A DNA stretch of 44,536 bases from Gonapodya prolifera JEL478 (GCA_001574975.1 KQ965767.1:272433-316968); one strand, 5' to 3'. Shown: positions 1 through 11,942, counted from the stretch's first letter. The notes: generated from the letters alone by a model not told the origin. Numbers and translations: made by a program.

Positions 1-1590
1 GGCCGAGGGCCATCGGACGACGCGCGGGCGATGAGTTGGGGTCGTCGCTGCTCGGAGCTTCCTCTGGCTTGAGTCGCCCTCTTTGCGCCTCCAATGAAGG
101 ACAGCGGCCCGATGCCCAGGTCGTGCGAGGGCCGAGACGGGGACTCCACGGCGAGGGGCGAGTCCGCGTCCATTGTGCACGAATCGATGCGCTCGCCCGG
201 TGCGGACGGTGCGCGGGCTTCGTGGGCTTGAGTTGTGGCTCCCAATAAGGGCGGGTTTGGGTGATTCGCCGACTGCAAAACAGACCCTGCGAGTAGCTGA
301 AGCAACCGCGAGTGTCTCGAATTCCGCGAGTTCTTTGCGCTCTCTTTTCGCCGACTATCCTTCTTCAGGGCTGGAGTCTGTGCAGGTTCGCCTTTCCCCG
401 ACTCAAGGTCTTTTGATCTTCAAATATATTCAGTCCGCCTCAACATAACCCCCAGACGCGTATTCTCGCTCGGACCACTCATCCTCCCCTCATTTCATCT
501 CTAACTACCCGTGCCAAGGGAAAAACATAAATGCCAACAACTCAAGGTCATGTGGCGCAAACAACTTTGACCTTTTTCCGTCGATTTATCCACAAACTCC
601 ATCCGAGCGGCCCGCGTTCGATCATCGAGGCTAGATGCTCCTTCGCTTCATAATAGCGTGAAAATTGAATCAACAGCCCGCGAGCATCGTTCTGCAGATG
701 GACAGGATAGGGACAGGTAATGGCCTCCGCCGCCCTTCGGGACGTAAAACAAACATCTCCAGAAAACGTCTCCAAATGGATCCTTCAGCCTGGAGCTGGG
801 CGATGGTAGCTTAAAATTAAACCCAAGTTTTGCTCTCCCCCCTTGTGTCGAGTGATTGTAAGATAAAGTTTCGGTCAATTGGAAGCATTATTCGACCGGA
901 AGGTATTTGCACTGCAGCGTGAGGCAATGCCAGCATCAAATACTCCACTGTGTGGTTTTATTGGATCATTTATGTATGCCATCGCGGAAGTGGGATTGGG
1001 TAGGTTTGGGTTGCGAAATCTTTGCGCCAAGGATGACGTGTTCGTTCCCTCTGCGGTCAATGCGAATTGATCAATTCCACGATTATGTAACAAGAAAAGA
1101 CTCGCGGTACTTTATATCATTGCGGGTTGGGCTGGGAAAACTCTCGCCAAGAAGATGTGCTGATTCCCCGACTTGGGGGTCAATGCACATTGAGTGTTTG
1201 CACACTTTGCCACAAATAAAATCGCATGGAAAGCATATCAAAATCCCGGATTTCAGGATGAGGGTAATGACGGTGGTGCATCCGCATTCCGTCAGGTGAA
1301 CAAAAAACGGCCCGAGATTTGGACCTGTATATTTTTCACCTGGAGGTCGAAAGCCCCAAAAGCCCGGATAATATGAAACTGGTCGAGAGCGCCACAGCTA
1401 ATTGGTATCGATCTCATTTCATCCGAGAAGGGTAGGCAAAAAGGTGTCGATACCTGTGCGGTCCAATAACTGCCCGTCGAATTTGTAACCCAATCTTGGC
1501 GGAGCACACCAATCCACCACTACGATCACATATAGCGCATATAACCGCGATAGTATCTTCATCCTCTACAAAGCGATTGCTGCATCTCCT
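1..1590. other. Left flank, no gene recognised
   Basis: No open frame here has recognisable protein motifs. The first 250 bases are G+C-rich and the rest is of mixed composition with several short frames on both strands that lack domain-like content. It may hold the end of a gene lying outside the window, but nothing supports a call. Confidence 0.4.
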
Positions 1591-1700
1591 CGTGGGAGTG
1601 TACAGAATGAGGATTGGTGCCTGCACAATGCGCGCAAACCTTGGCTGAACCCTTTTCCTAAGGGGCGCGGAGCAGTTGATGAGAAATAGTTGACCGACCG

Positions 1701-1752
1701 CTGTACCCCATCGGCATTGCAGTCTCCCTCTCCCTCGGTCGGTGGTTATATG
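1701..1752 (+). promoter_or_regulatory. Conserved box plus TATA upstream of transporter copy 1
   Basis: The 16-base box CTGTACCCCATCGGCA lies 143 bases before the ATG of transporter copy 1, with a TATA-like TTATAT at about 1746-1751. Near-identical boxes precede copies 2 and 3 (3726-3741 and 5274-5289), and a looser form lies on the minus strand before copy 4. Its persistence in front of decayed copies shows that the promoter was duplicated with the gene. A regulatory role is inferred from position and conservation only. Confidence 0.5.
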
Positions 1753-1858
1753 GAGACGCTTGACCCTCTCGGCATCTCGCCTGCACACTTGCATTTCTTA
1801 AGCACCTCAGTTCACCGCCCCCACCACCACCCACCACCCACACCCTCATCTCGAGACC

Positions 1859-3024
1859 ATGGCATCCGAAAAGTCATCACTCCCGTGGAACCCCGAAGTC
1901 CCCATCAAGATCAACGCCCATGCAACCAGCGCTGTGAGTCCACTGAACGCCTTTGACCGCCTTCGCTCCATCGATCCTCACCCCTATGCGCCCCTTCGAT
2001 GCACACCCGACTCAGAACTCGCTCGCGTTCGGTCTCTTCGGATTTGCGACGCAAGTCACGCTGATCGGACTCCTGAGCGCTGGTCTGATTGGTGGGTTCC
2101 CATCGCTCGTTCGTGGCTTTCGTTGTCCGAGTATTGACCGTAACCCCGACTGGACGCAACATGAACAGAAGGATCCGGTGCCGCCATCGTCTTCACCTTC
2201 TTCGTCGTCACGGGCGTGCTTCAACTCATCGTCGCTGGGATCCAGCTTACTGGAAGGGTGAGTTCAGTGGCGACAAGGCTTGATACGTGAAGATGGTCGG
2301 CATGAACAGTTTTGATCGTGTCCCCAGGGCGACCTCCTCGGCAACACCGCCATGATGACTTTCGGCGCATACGTTACCTCTTTGGGCGTGTTCAACCTTC
2401 TGGCGATGAGCGGTACAATCAACCCTGGTAAATCAGAGCGCGCAATCACGGCCCTCCTCATGTCAGGCGCACTCATCCCATCCCACACAAATATTCATAT
2501 TGTTCCAGGTGGCCCCACCAAGGACGCCATGACCGCTATCTTCTCGCTCTACACCTACGTCACCTTCGTGTTCCTTATCGCTGCCCTGAAGATCAACGTC
2601 GCTACCGTTATCAATTTCGCCGGTGTTATGCTCCTGTTTGCTCTTTCTGTGAGCGCGACGTCGGGTGTTGAGAGCACTCACTCGAATGCGTGCTCATCAT
2701 CTTGAACTCTGTCTCCAGGCCGCTGGCTCCCACACTGGAAGCGCTGCTATTAACACTGCTTCGGGTTGGGTCGGAATCTTCACCGGAATCTCCGTGAGTA
2801 CCCCCTTCATTCCTCATCACCCTACCACCCCACTCAACCACGCCACATCTTCGCACGTACAGGGCTACTACGCAGCCACCGGCCTCTTCCTCGGCGAGTG
2901 GTTCCAGTACCCCGTCCTTCCCGCTGGCGACTTGAGCGGATTCTGGATTCGCCGCGCTGAGAGGGCCAGGGCCGGCCGCGTTCAGTCTGAAGCGACAATT
3001 CTTGTCGCCCGCGAATCTGTTTAG
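1859..3024 (+). CDS. GPR1/FUN34/YaaH-family membrane transporter, copy 1 (intact)
   Basis: Predicted 238-residue polytopic membrane protein of the GPR1/FUN34/YaaH (acetate transporter-like) family. Seven exons: 1859-1933, 2016-2091, 2169-2257, 2328-2427, 2509-2648, 2719-2793, 2863-3024; all introns are GT-AG and the frame closes. After a hydrophilic start there are about six hydrophobic segments. The first contains the family-like stretch NSLAFGLFGFATQVTLIG, a later one FGAYVTSLGVFNLL, and the last pair flanks GWVGIFTGISGYYAATGLF, which matches the G-rich final helices of the family. Members move acetate, ammonium or related small solutes across the plasma membrane, but the substrate here cannot be read from sequence. 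It heads a tandem array and is the only copy with all frames open. The ATG was chosen because the N-terminal peptide is repeated in copies 2 and 4. Confidence 0.8.
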
Positions 3025-3129
3025 TACTTTTCTCTGGTCATCACGCTTTTTCATAAATACTGTACTGTACAATTTTGTATGTGATATGAAATATCACCCT
3101 TAGCCAGACGATACATATTCTGTTCTCAT

Positions 3130-3400
3130 CGAGAGTTTTTTGTCAGGGAGGACGGGAGGGGGTGGGGAGTGGGGACCTGGGCACGCAATTAGTGTTCGAG
3201 AGAGACGGACTGGGCGAGAGCTGAGACGAGATATCTGGTCACCGAGTGAGAGAGGGAGACGTTAGCAACACGAGAGACCACGAGCGTGCGGCCTGAGAGA
3301 GAGATGAGTAACGGGAAAGATCACGGGCGTGTGACCTCGGGGTTGAGACGAGCGAGCGGGTGCGAGCGAGACGAGACAAGTACGAAGCTGGTTAACTCTT
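3130..3400. repeat. GAGA/CGAG purine-rich low-complexity tract
   Basis: The 3' flank of transporter copy 1 is rich in GAGAGA, GAGACGAG and CGAGCGAG words with many interruptions. It is not a clean tandem repeat. A similar short stretch lies near 14270-14300. It could be a nucleosome-depleted spacer or a decayed simple repeat. No coding signal was seen. Confidence 0.45.
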
Positions 3401-3725
3401 TTTAGAGCAATTTGGACCAGCTGTGCCCATGGCGCAAGCAGGGTGAGGAAGTGATCTGGTCGCGAGAGTTGAGGTGGTACCAAAGCAACCGTGATCTGGG
3501 GGTCCCTCACACTACTATGTGTCAAAAACTTTGTCGCAGGTACTTGCGTCCGGACTGGGGTTTGACCCTCAATCAGCTCCAGGACGGTACAGAATGAGGA
3601 GTGGCGACGCCGCACTGTGTGCCAACCTAGGTTGAACAGACTTTAGGCGCGTTTCTTGGACCGTCCAGTCCCCACCATCATGCTTGGAGCGCGGGCGAGT
3701 AGATAGCAAGACTGATCGTCCGACT

Positions 3726-3764
3726 CTGTCCCCCATCGGCAACTCCCGTCCTTGGCGGTTATAA
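3726..3764 (+). promoter_or_regulatory. Conserved box plus TATA upstream of transporter copy 2
   Basis: The box CTGTCCCCCATCGGCA (3726-3741) is followed by TTATAA (3759-3764), in the same order as upstream of copy 1. Farther upstream, GTACAGAATGAGGA (about 3586) is also shared with copy 1 (about 1600), so the duplication includes at least 250 bases of 5' flank. Confidence 0.5.
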
Positions 3765-3849
3765 GGGGACCCACGTCGGTGTCGCCCACACAACCTGGCC
3801 TCGCACTTCTATTTTCAATTCCTCGGTCACATATCCTCAACCGGTACTC

Positions 3850-4944
3850 ATGGCATCGGAGAAGGCAGCAACATGGAACCCCGATGTTCCCATCACAGTA
3901 AACGCTCATGCAACGAGCGCTGTGAGTTCATCGAATCGCGTTTTGGTGTTGCGCGCTGGCCACCGATATTTACTGTCTGTGCATCCCTGCGATTGCAACG
4001 GGTCCAAAACTCTCTTGCGTTCGGTCTCTTCGGATTCACAACGGACGTCACGTTGATCGGATCCTTAGTACGGGACTCATTAGTGGGTGCCAAATGTAGA
4101 AAACGTAACGTGATGTTCGACATGGAGTACTGGGCGCATTCCCGACTGGACGAACAGAGGCATCTGAGGCTGGCATCATCTTCACATTCTTCACCGTGAC
4201 GGGTCTCCTTCAACTCGTCATTGCTGGTATCCAGCTTACTGGAAAGGTGAGATCTACAGTGGCAACGTCGCACATAATGGAGCTAATAGCCAACTGTGTC
4301 GATTCTGTTCAAGGTTGATCTCCTTGGTACGACCGCCATGATGACTTTTGGTTCATATTTTACGAGACTGGGTTTACAATTTTCTGGCGATTAGCGGTTC
4401 TATTCAACCCGGTAAGTACATACAGTCAGAGTCCAAACATCACAGACTTCAACCGACGCATCCATAATTTCAGGTGGACTCACCAAAGACGCCATGACTG
4501 CCGTTTTCTCTCTCTACATCTTCGTTACGTTTTTTTTCCTCATCGCTTCCCTGAAACCAACGTCGCCTCTGATAATCCTTGGCGTTATGCTTCTGTTTGC
4601 TCTTTCCGTGAGTACCACGTTGACAGTATATGTAGATACCGGAATTTATGCTCATGTGCGTGGACTCATCCGTCAGGCCGCCCCGCAACACACCGGGAGT
4701 GCGGCGATTACCACTGCGTCTGTTGGGTTGGAATCCTTTCTGGGATTGCTGTGAGTACACCTTCGGTCTATTCAATCCCATGACACCTTCGTTTCAGTGA
4801 TACTACGCAGCTACTCGTCTCTTCCTTGGAGAGTGGTTTCAATATCCAGTTCTGCCCGAGGGAGACTTGAGCGGGTTCTGGCCTCAACGAGCGGAGAGGG
4901 CTCGCCGCATTCAATCGGAAGCGACTATTCTTGTGTCGAGCTGA
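3850..4944 (+). pseudogene. GPR1/FUN34/YaaH-family transporter, copy 2 (decayed)
   Basis: Full-length tandem duplicate of copy 1 with all seven exons traceable, but disrupted. Exon 1 (3850-3921) is intact. Exon 2 has a one-base deletion near 4065 that shifts the frame. Exon 4 has lost about two bases in the TSLGVFN region (near 4370), producing an early stop. Exon 5 keeps DAMTAVFSLYIFVTFFFLIA but lacks part of the loop after it. Exon 6 is frameshifted near 4722. Exon 7 begins with TGA in place of the Gly codon (about 4797), then reads YYAATRLFLGEWFQYPVLP as in copy 1. Most splice donors and acceptors are still GT and AG. It cannot make the transporter in one piece. It lies downstream of copy 1 in the same orientation. 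Confidence 0.8.
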
Positions 4945-5273
4945 TCGGTTTAGTTCTTTTTCATGTTGACCATGTACCTTTTATTGTAAACACGGAAATA
5001 ACTTCCGAAAATCCTGGATGTGATTTACTGATACTTGGTGGTTGGCTGGTTGTAGTCTGATACCGTGTTTGCAAACAGCGACAAACTCCCACCACCCCGA
5101 TGACATGCCTCAACATTCGTAGATGCGGAACATCCTGTCATCCACGATAGACGTCACCAACAACATTCGGGCTCAGCCGAATGCTGTGGCATGTCATCGG
5201 CTACAGCCACGGTTTTCCTAATGCCGGATCAGGTTCACGGGGTGATGGATGAGAAAAAGTGTGAGGGTCGACA

Positions 5274-5318
5274 CTGTCCCCCGTCGGCAGGTTCTTCTTA
5301 CTTGGCATTTAAAAAAGC
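5274..5318 (+). promoter_or_regulatory. Conserved box upstream of transporter copy 3
   Basis: CTGTCCCCCGTCGGCA (5274-5289) differs by one base from the box of copy 2 and is followed by the A/T-rich CATTTAAAAAAG where a TATA element would lie. The gene it once served (from 5379) is a pseudogene, so the box is probably a relic. Confidence 0.4.
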
Positions 5319-5378
5319 CCACAAACGGAGAGGTCATATTTCGTTAATACATACGCATTCGTCTTACAGAAAGCAAGC

Positions 5379-6470
5379 ATGGCATCAAGACTGGACCCTG
5401 AAGCGCTGATGTTCCCGTCATGCATGCAAGGAGGGCTTTGAGCTCATTGAATTAGCTTACAGTCTGCTGCATTCGATGCTCACTGCCGTGGGTCAACCGG
5501 TCGAGTAGATCTCACTTGCGTTCGGCCTCTTCGGATTCGCGACACAGGTCACATTGATAGGACTGCTCAGGGTGGGACTCATTTGTGAGTTCCCATGACT
5601 CGCATCGAGATATTTCAACATCGATTACTGAGCGATATACCCGCCTGACCCAACAGAAGGATCTGGAGCCGGACTCGTTTTCACCTTCTTCGTCGTAACG
5701 GGTGTACTTCAACTGATTGTCGCTGGTATTCAACTCACTGGAAAGGTGAGATCCGTGTCAGCAGAGCCTCGTGCAAATGGAAGGTGGCAACCAAACAAAA
5801 TCGACTCTTTTCCCAGGGTGATCTTCTTGGCAATACCGCCAGATGACATTCGGGTCATATGTTACGACCTTGGGCGTTTACAATCTAATGGTGATGGCCG
5901 GTACTATCCAACCCGATAAGTACATACAGTCAGAGTCCAAACATCACAGACTTCAACCGAATCATCCACACTTTCAGGTGGCCCCACCAAAGAAGCCATG
6001 ACTGCCGTATTCTCTCTCTACACCTACATCACGCTTGTTTTCTTTATCGCTGCCCTGAAAATCAACGTCGCAACCGTCATCAACTTCGCGGGTGTTATGC
6101 TCCTCTTTGCTCTTTCTATAAGTACTACGTGGGCAATTAGCAATACCCACACGACTATCTACTTACGCGCTTGGACTTATCTGCAGGCCGCCGGGTCGCA
6201 CACTGGAAGTGCTTCCGTGAACACTGCCGCTGGATGGGTTGGAGTCTTCACAAGAATCTCTATAAGCAACAGACGATTGGTACGCTCTTGGGGGCATTTC
6301 TAAAGTCACATGATCTTCGCGCATAGGGATACTACACAGCCACAGCCGTATTCCTCGGCGAGTAGTTCCAATACCCAGTGTTGCCGGCGGGAGACTTGAG
6401 CGGCTTCTGGATCCGACGAACTGGGGTCACACTTCGGGCCCAATCTGAAGCTACAATTTCTGAAACGAAC
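5379..6470 (+). pseudogene. GPR1/FUN34/YaaH-family transporter, copy 3 (heavily decayed)
   Basis: Third tandem copy in the same orientation. The N-terminal exon after the ATG at 5379 is scrambled. Exon 2 (about 5510-5585) and exon 3 (about 5659-5744) still read like copy 1. Exon 4 has a two-base loss where copy 1 has the double Met (about 5842). The donors after exons 4, 5 and 6 have changed from GT to AT at 5916, 6118 and 6262. A Trp codon in the last exon has become TAG (6363-6365), and the C terminus has drifted. The exon 5 peptide KINVATVINFAGVML is identical to copy 1, so decay is uneven. The homology fades near 6470. Confidence 0.8.
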
Positions 6471-6721
6471 CTCTCAGTAAAGTTCGCAATCACAGTGGTT
6501 AATTATCATGCAGCCGGCTTGTCCAATTATATCGTATATTGCAATTTCGCATGTTGGAATTATTACCTCCCGAATCTCTATGCTTTTCTCTGAGATGTAC
6601 TTTCTGTCCGTCAGGCTTCCGTCTTTTCGGGAAAAGTAGTTGAAACTTGGTGGGTTGAGGGTTGCTGTGGACGCGTTCCCTTTCAGCTTGTCCGTTAGAT
6701 CAAAATCACACGTTGTTTTCG

Positions 6722-9700
6722 ATGGCAGACGAGGAGGACAAGGTAATGTCGGTGGAGAATGACTCTCTGGACGAGGCTGTTTCTCGGACAGTGCTGGAGA
6801 CTGGAAAGGACGCGCAAGCAGAGAGCAGGGAGCCTACCGGATAAGCAAACACGACTACAAAGGGATGTACGGCAGAGGAGGAACGATAGCAACCGAATCG
6901 GAGCAGAAATGATGGGAAAAGTTGGCCTTAAAAACTCGGACACGTTTCACAATATTTGGACTTCACTTCCACTCTTCGCCTCTTCCACCATCCCACCCGT
7001 CCGCAACCAAGGTTCGCGCAAAGCGTCTCGCACGTCTCGGTGGTCCCACTCCAGGAGGTGCCTCGTCGTCGTCGAGCGCAGCCTCCGATCGACCTTTGAA
7101 TCCCCAGAGTACAGATTCCAGTAAACCAACATTGACTCCTCTGCCGGTCCTCGCTGCCACCCCTGTGCCTCAAAAGCCTACAGTAAAGGCGGCAGCGGTA
7201 CAGAAACCCGTTGCGACACCGCAGAAGACCCCAACAACGGTGGCCACACCCTCAGCTACAACATACTCGCCGGTTGCACAAGCTAAGAAACCAGGTCTTT
7301 CCCCGAAAGCGTACGTAGAGGCATTTTTAGCGGACCAGGATTTCGAGCACAAACTTGTTACGGGTATTCTTGGAGTCACCTTGACAGTGAGTTCCCTTCA
7401 TTCTTGTTTCGACCACGTTTTAGCAACTTCTTCAATTAATTTCACCGCCACGTACCTTGCGTATCTATGTCGATTTAGGGATCTGCTCTTTCGTCAGATT
7501 TTCCTGTTCCTCGCTTCCCCCCTACTCCCACACCAGTACCACAGCTCATTGACGAACTCGCTGATAACCCCAGTTCGATTGCCGATCCAGCATCCTTTAA
7601 ACTGTCGTCGTCAAACTTCGAAGCGGCCTTGTTTGCCCGCCTGAGCCTCCCTTCGAACGCACTGGACCACTCGGAACCCCTTCCGGACTACCTCATTGCA
7701 TGTTGGCGTCGGACAGGGGAGTGGAAACGTCGCCTCACAGGTGTCACGGCTCGAGTGGATGAACTAGAAAAGGACACGGGAAGTGGCTCGCCAGATGAAA
7801 GAGCGGTCCTCGTTTCCGCAGCCAGGGGCCTCATCGCGGAGAGGGAGGCTGATTTGAACCGGTTTGTTGGATTGCTGGTGAACTATACCGGACTCATACT
7901 CGGTGAAGCGAGCGAGATGTTTAGTGTCCAAGAAAGGTGTGTTGGTCCGTTTGAGTCTTTCGAGATGACTCGGAGCTTCAACGTGCGCTCGTTTTCCTTG
8001 ACAGTATTCGCTCCCTCGGACCTCGCTACGTGGCGCAACATCTTCTGATCCCAGACGCCGAAGAAGCGGAGCGGCGCGTTCCCAAGGGATTTCTTGCGGA
8101 TATAGTCAAACAGTGAGCTCCTTCTGTCCACTAGCGGTGCATTGTTGGGGTCACAAACCGAAGTGGTCTAGGTCTGACGCTGACACTGTCCCGGGTCTCT
8201 TGGGCCCACTTGTACAATTCGTTTCGGACACGATGAGGAAGCGTGGACTTGTCTCAAAAGGAAGCGAGTGGCAACTGCCCGTTAGAGCACTGGGAAATCT
8301 CATATCTATCTCCGAGGTAGCACTCCAGGTGCGATACGGTTTGAACTCCGATGAGACGGTACTTCCAGACTAAATGACCGTCTTGGCATGGTATTGATTT
8401 CAGATCCCAAAACTCCCCACATTCAAGAGCGAGGGTATTGCCGCCAATCTCGTTGAGCGGGAAACAATCCTGGGCCCCTTTCTTGCCGCCGGCTCGCTGA
8501 TGCCAGACTCAGATCCAGAACTGTCCTCGACTTATTTTGCTTCACCGGAAGGAACAATCCGGACTATTTCTGAGCGGTCGGACGAAGGAACGGAAGATTT
8601 GAATGACTATGGTGGTCGAAATCCAGGGGATGTGAAGAGCGCAGTGGAGAGTCTTCGTGGTATCGGAGGATCTCTACAGGTGCTTCTAACAAACTTCTCG
8701 ACGTCATTCGCCGTCCAATTTCATTTCATTGGTTTTGCGACTTTAGAGTGCAATTTTCAACACAATCGTAATGCCTCTGATCAAAACATCACCAGAAGCC
8801 AGAGACGCCGTCCTCACTTACATTGCGCAAAGCATTGCTGCAAATGAAGATCGCGCCAAGATGCAGTTTGATCGCAGAGTGACCTCGACAGACGGATTCT
8901 TGTTTGGATTTTTGCGCCACCTTCATCGCCTCGCTGAGCCATTCCTGGAGCCGAGTTACTCGAAGTTGAGCCTGTTGGATCCGGACTACTTCTTCCGATC
9001 ATCTCGGTGGCCCAAACAGTTTGTGACTGGCATCACGCGTGTTGTCGCCGACGCACGTGAAGCAGAAGAGCGTTCGAAAGAACTGGAAGCCAAGTCCACA
9101 GGAAACTACAAGGCTCATTTTGTATCTGAGGTCTTCCATCTTTCCCTTGCGAGCGCCCAGTACGGTGTTATGTCGGCGATAAGGTCTTTTGGTGGTATGT
9201 CGCGACATCTGGGAGAGATCCGTCGAGCAATCGAGGGACTTCGACGAGGAAGGAGCGGATGGAGTGAGCGAGAGAGACTCACAAACGAGGTGATGTTGCG
9301 CAGACTTGCGGTGAGTTGTGAATTCGTTCAGCCCGCTTCCACGTTTGCATTGATGCATCGCTGGTATACTGCAGACGATGTACGACAAGTTCCTCGGGGA
9401 CCGCTTTGCGACATCCTCGGCATTGCTCGACCCAAACTTTCTCCTCGTCCACCTCCGTTTGCTCTCATTCACGATCGCACACCTACTCCGCACCGCCCTC
9501 GTTGGTTTGGGTGCCAGTCCCACAGGAACTGACTGGCGCCTCGTAGCCCGTGGCATTACATTGAAAGTCCCTACTCCAGCAGGAGAGCTTGTCCTAGCTC
9601 ATCTACCGGATCCGCCGTCTGTTTGGCGATGCCTTCCGGAGTGGCTCGTAGATGACGTGTGCGAGTTCTACGTCTTCGTCTGCCGCAACGCCCTTCCGAC

Positions 9701-11459
9701 TTTCGAGCAGTTCCAACGGGACGAGATCGTCACCTTGTGCATGTGGCTGCTACTCAACCCGAAATGGGTCCGCAACCCTTACCTCAAGGCTAAACTCGTC
9801 GACGTGGTGAGTACAGATAACAGCACGATGAACGCTCCTATCTGGTGCTTACAGTCGCCACCTGTGCAGTTGTTCCATTTCACCCAACCCATGTATCGCA
9901 CTGCGGATGGCAGGGGTGTCGGAAGACTGGACGACATTTTCTCTTCGCATCCCATGTGCAGGGAATACCTGGTTGAAGCGTTGACCAGGTTCTATGTCGG
10001 TGAGTTCGAGTGGATGTGGGGGTATACGCGTTCTTGAGGCAAATGGCATTTTCCACATCCTAGATGTCGAACAAACCGGGACTCACACGCAATTCTACGA
10101 TAAGTTCAACATCCGATACAATATCTCCACCATCCTTCGCACCGTGTGGACCGACCAAAACCACCGTTCCCGACTCGTCGCCTTGTCCCGTGACCGTGAA
10201 CTGGGAGGGTTCGTCCGGTTCGTCAACATGTTGGTCAACGACGTGACATTCTTGCTGGACGAGGGGATTTCCAAGTTGGTGGAAATTCGCACGGTTCAAC
10301 AGGAAATGGCGGATGCGCGGACTTGGGGTGCTCAAACTGAAGTACGTTCGCGTGCATTCGTCAGTTCCTTGGAGACGGCATCGCTCACCCCATTCACCCC
10401 ATCGACCTCTTCCCGCAGGACCACCGCCGTGACAGGGAGCAGGTACTCACCTCCGCAGAACGCCAAGCCTCCTCGTACATGTCTCTCGCCAACGAGACCG
10501 TGAACATGTTTGCTCGCATGACGGGGGACGAGCACATTGCTGCAGCATTTGCGGCGCCTGAGTTGGTGGGAAGGATGGCGCTAATGTTAAACCACAATCT
10601 GGCGACGTTGGTCGGTCCGAAGTGTACCGAGTTGAAGGTGAGAGTTGGTACAAGGGATAGTAACTTGCGTCGTGAAGTAATGTTTCACCTTGTGCTAATA
10701 TTTTACTGCGTAACGTAGGTTCAAAACCCAGACCGATACTTTTTCAACCCCAAACGGCTTCTCAATGAGCTTGTGCAGATCTATATGAACTTGAGCCGAC
10801 GAGATGAGTTCGTCGTGGCTGTAGCGCAGGACACGAGGAACTACAAGCGAGGGTACTTCGAAAGGGCCAAAGATATCTTGGTTGTGAGAACCAGAATGAG
10901 GAACGAGGTGCGTGATGGAAGTCGATGTGATGCCGACGTGGGAGCGCGGATAGATTGATGATGTTTGTTACGCAAGAACGAACTGCGCCCTCTCGAAGAG
11001 TTCGTATTAAAAGTGGATGCAGCTGTCATCGCTGGAGAGCAGGAAGAAGAGGATATTGGGGATTTCCCCGAGGAGTACCGAGGTGAGTTGATAAGGAAGG
11101 AAGGTCACAGATGGGGAGTTTAACGTGACTTGCCAATATCAGATGCAATCCTCTACACACTTATGGAGGACCCTGTCCAACTCCCCTCGAGCAAGGCCAT
11201 CGTGGACCGCTCCACGATTCGAACCCAGCTGCTCAACGACCCACACGACCCGTTCAACCGCCAACCTCTTCGGTACGAAGAGCTCGTGCCATGTAAGTTC
11301 TTCCTAATCTGGCTTTGTTTGATTGAGGACTGGTGGCGAAATAGTAACGATCTCGCGTGGACATCTTTGCCAGTGCCCGACCTCAAGAAGGAGATTTCGG
11401 AGTGGAAGGCTGCTCGTCGGAGACCAAGAGATGGCCCTGTGCCCATGGACTTGAGTTAA
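6722..11459 (+). CDS. UFD2: UFD2-like ubiquitin conjugation factor E4 (U-box)
   Basis: Predicted 1182-residue E4 ubiquitin ligase/elongation factor, which in yeast extends ubiquitin chains on substrates handed over by Cdc48. Fifteen exons: 6722-6742, 7012-7386, 7479-7936, 8005-8112, 8172-8328, 8404-8679, 8747-9310, 9375-9806, 9870-9999, 10064-10341, 10419-10637, 10719-10907, 10977-11082, 11143-11292, 11374-11459. The start gives MADEEDKVRAKRLARLGG, a typical basic N-terminal helix. A Pro/Ala/Thr-rich linker follows (about 20-120), then the all-helical Ufd2P core with hallmarks such as NEDRAKMQF, FLRHLHRLAEPFL and FVRFVNMLVNDVTFLLDE. The C-terminal U-box (about 1104-1175) contains DAILYTLMEDPVQLPS and PFNRQPL and lacks zinc ligands, as expected. 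Length is normal to slightly long. The first intron (269 nt) is the longest. The boundaries at 10907/10977 and 8112/8172 are the least certain. Confidence 0.94.
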
Positions 11460-11942
11460 TCGACGTGTAGTCATGCGCTGCATGAAAAACCGAGAGAATA
11501 CATCGCAACATTATATACCCAACAGTCCACTTCTCATCCATTGTGCAGACCGGCAAACTCGTAGGGGGCACCGATTCCCTCCACCAGATACACCCACGAC
11601 CGAAAGGTTTATGCTAGCAGAAAATGGCGAGATGCTTCGAAAAAAGAAACTTTGACAGTGACACGGGTGGAAGCAACAGCATCGGATGGACTTTCGATTT
11701 TCATGAAAGTGCCTTAGGAGATGGCGAAGACTATCTGGGCGTTGGGGGCCTCCACTTCTGAGTAATAAGATGGCTGAGCACTGCGTGTGTGCTGACGAGC
11801 GGAGGGTGATAGAGCGAGCGAACTCGTGTGGGAGTCCTTGATCCAACGTCGCAAATGAATGAATTCCCGGATCACCGTCGGGTCATGTGAGCCTTTAGTC
11901 ATACAGCAATAAAATTTGAGACTGATGCTCCTGTTACATGAA
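11460..11942. other. Convergent 3' intergenic region
   Basis: This stretch separates the 3' ends of the UFD2 gene and the glutaredoxin gene, which converge here. It is of mixed composition with no open frame worth calling. An AATAAAA word at about 11909 lies upstream of the plus-strand side; no clear poly(A) signal was seen for the minus strand. Confidence 0.4.

Noticed and set aside
1414-1849. Minus-strand frames upstream of transporter copy 1
   Set aside because: They overlap the conserved promoter of the array and show no protein-like pattern.
11200-11235. GATTCGAACCC (B box on the minus strand)
   Set aside because: It lies in the UFD2 U-box coding exon and no tRNA fold surrounds it.
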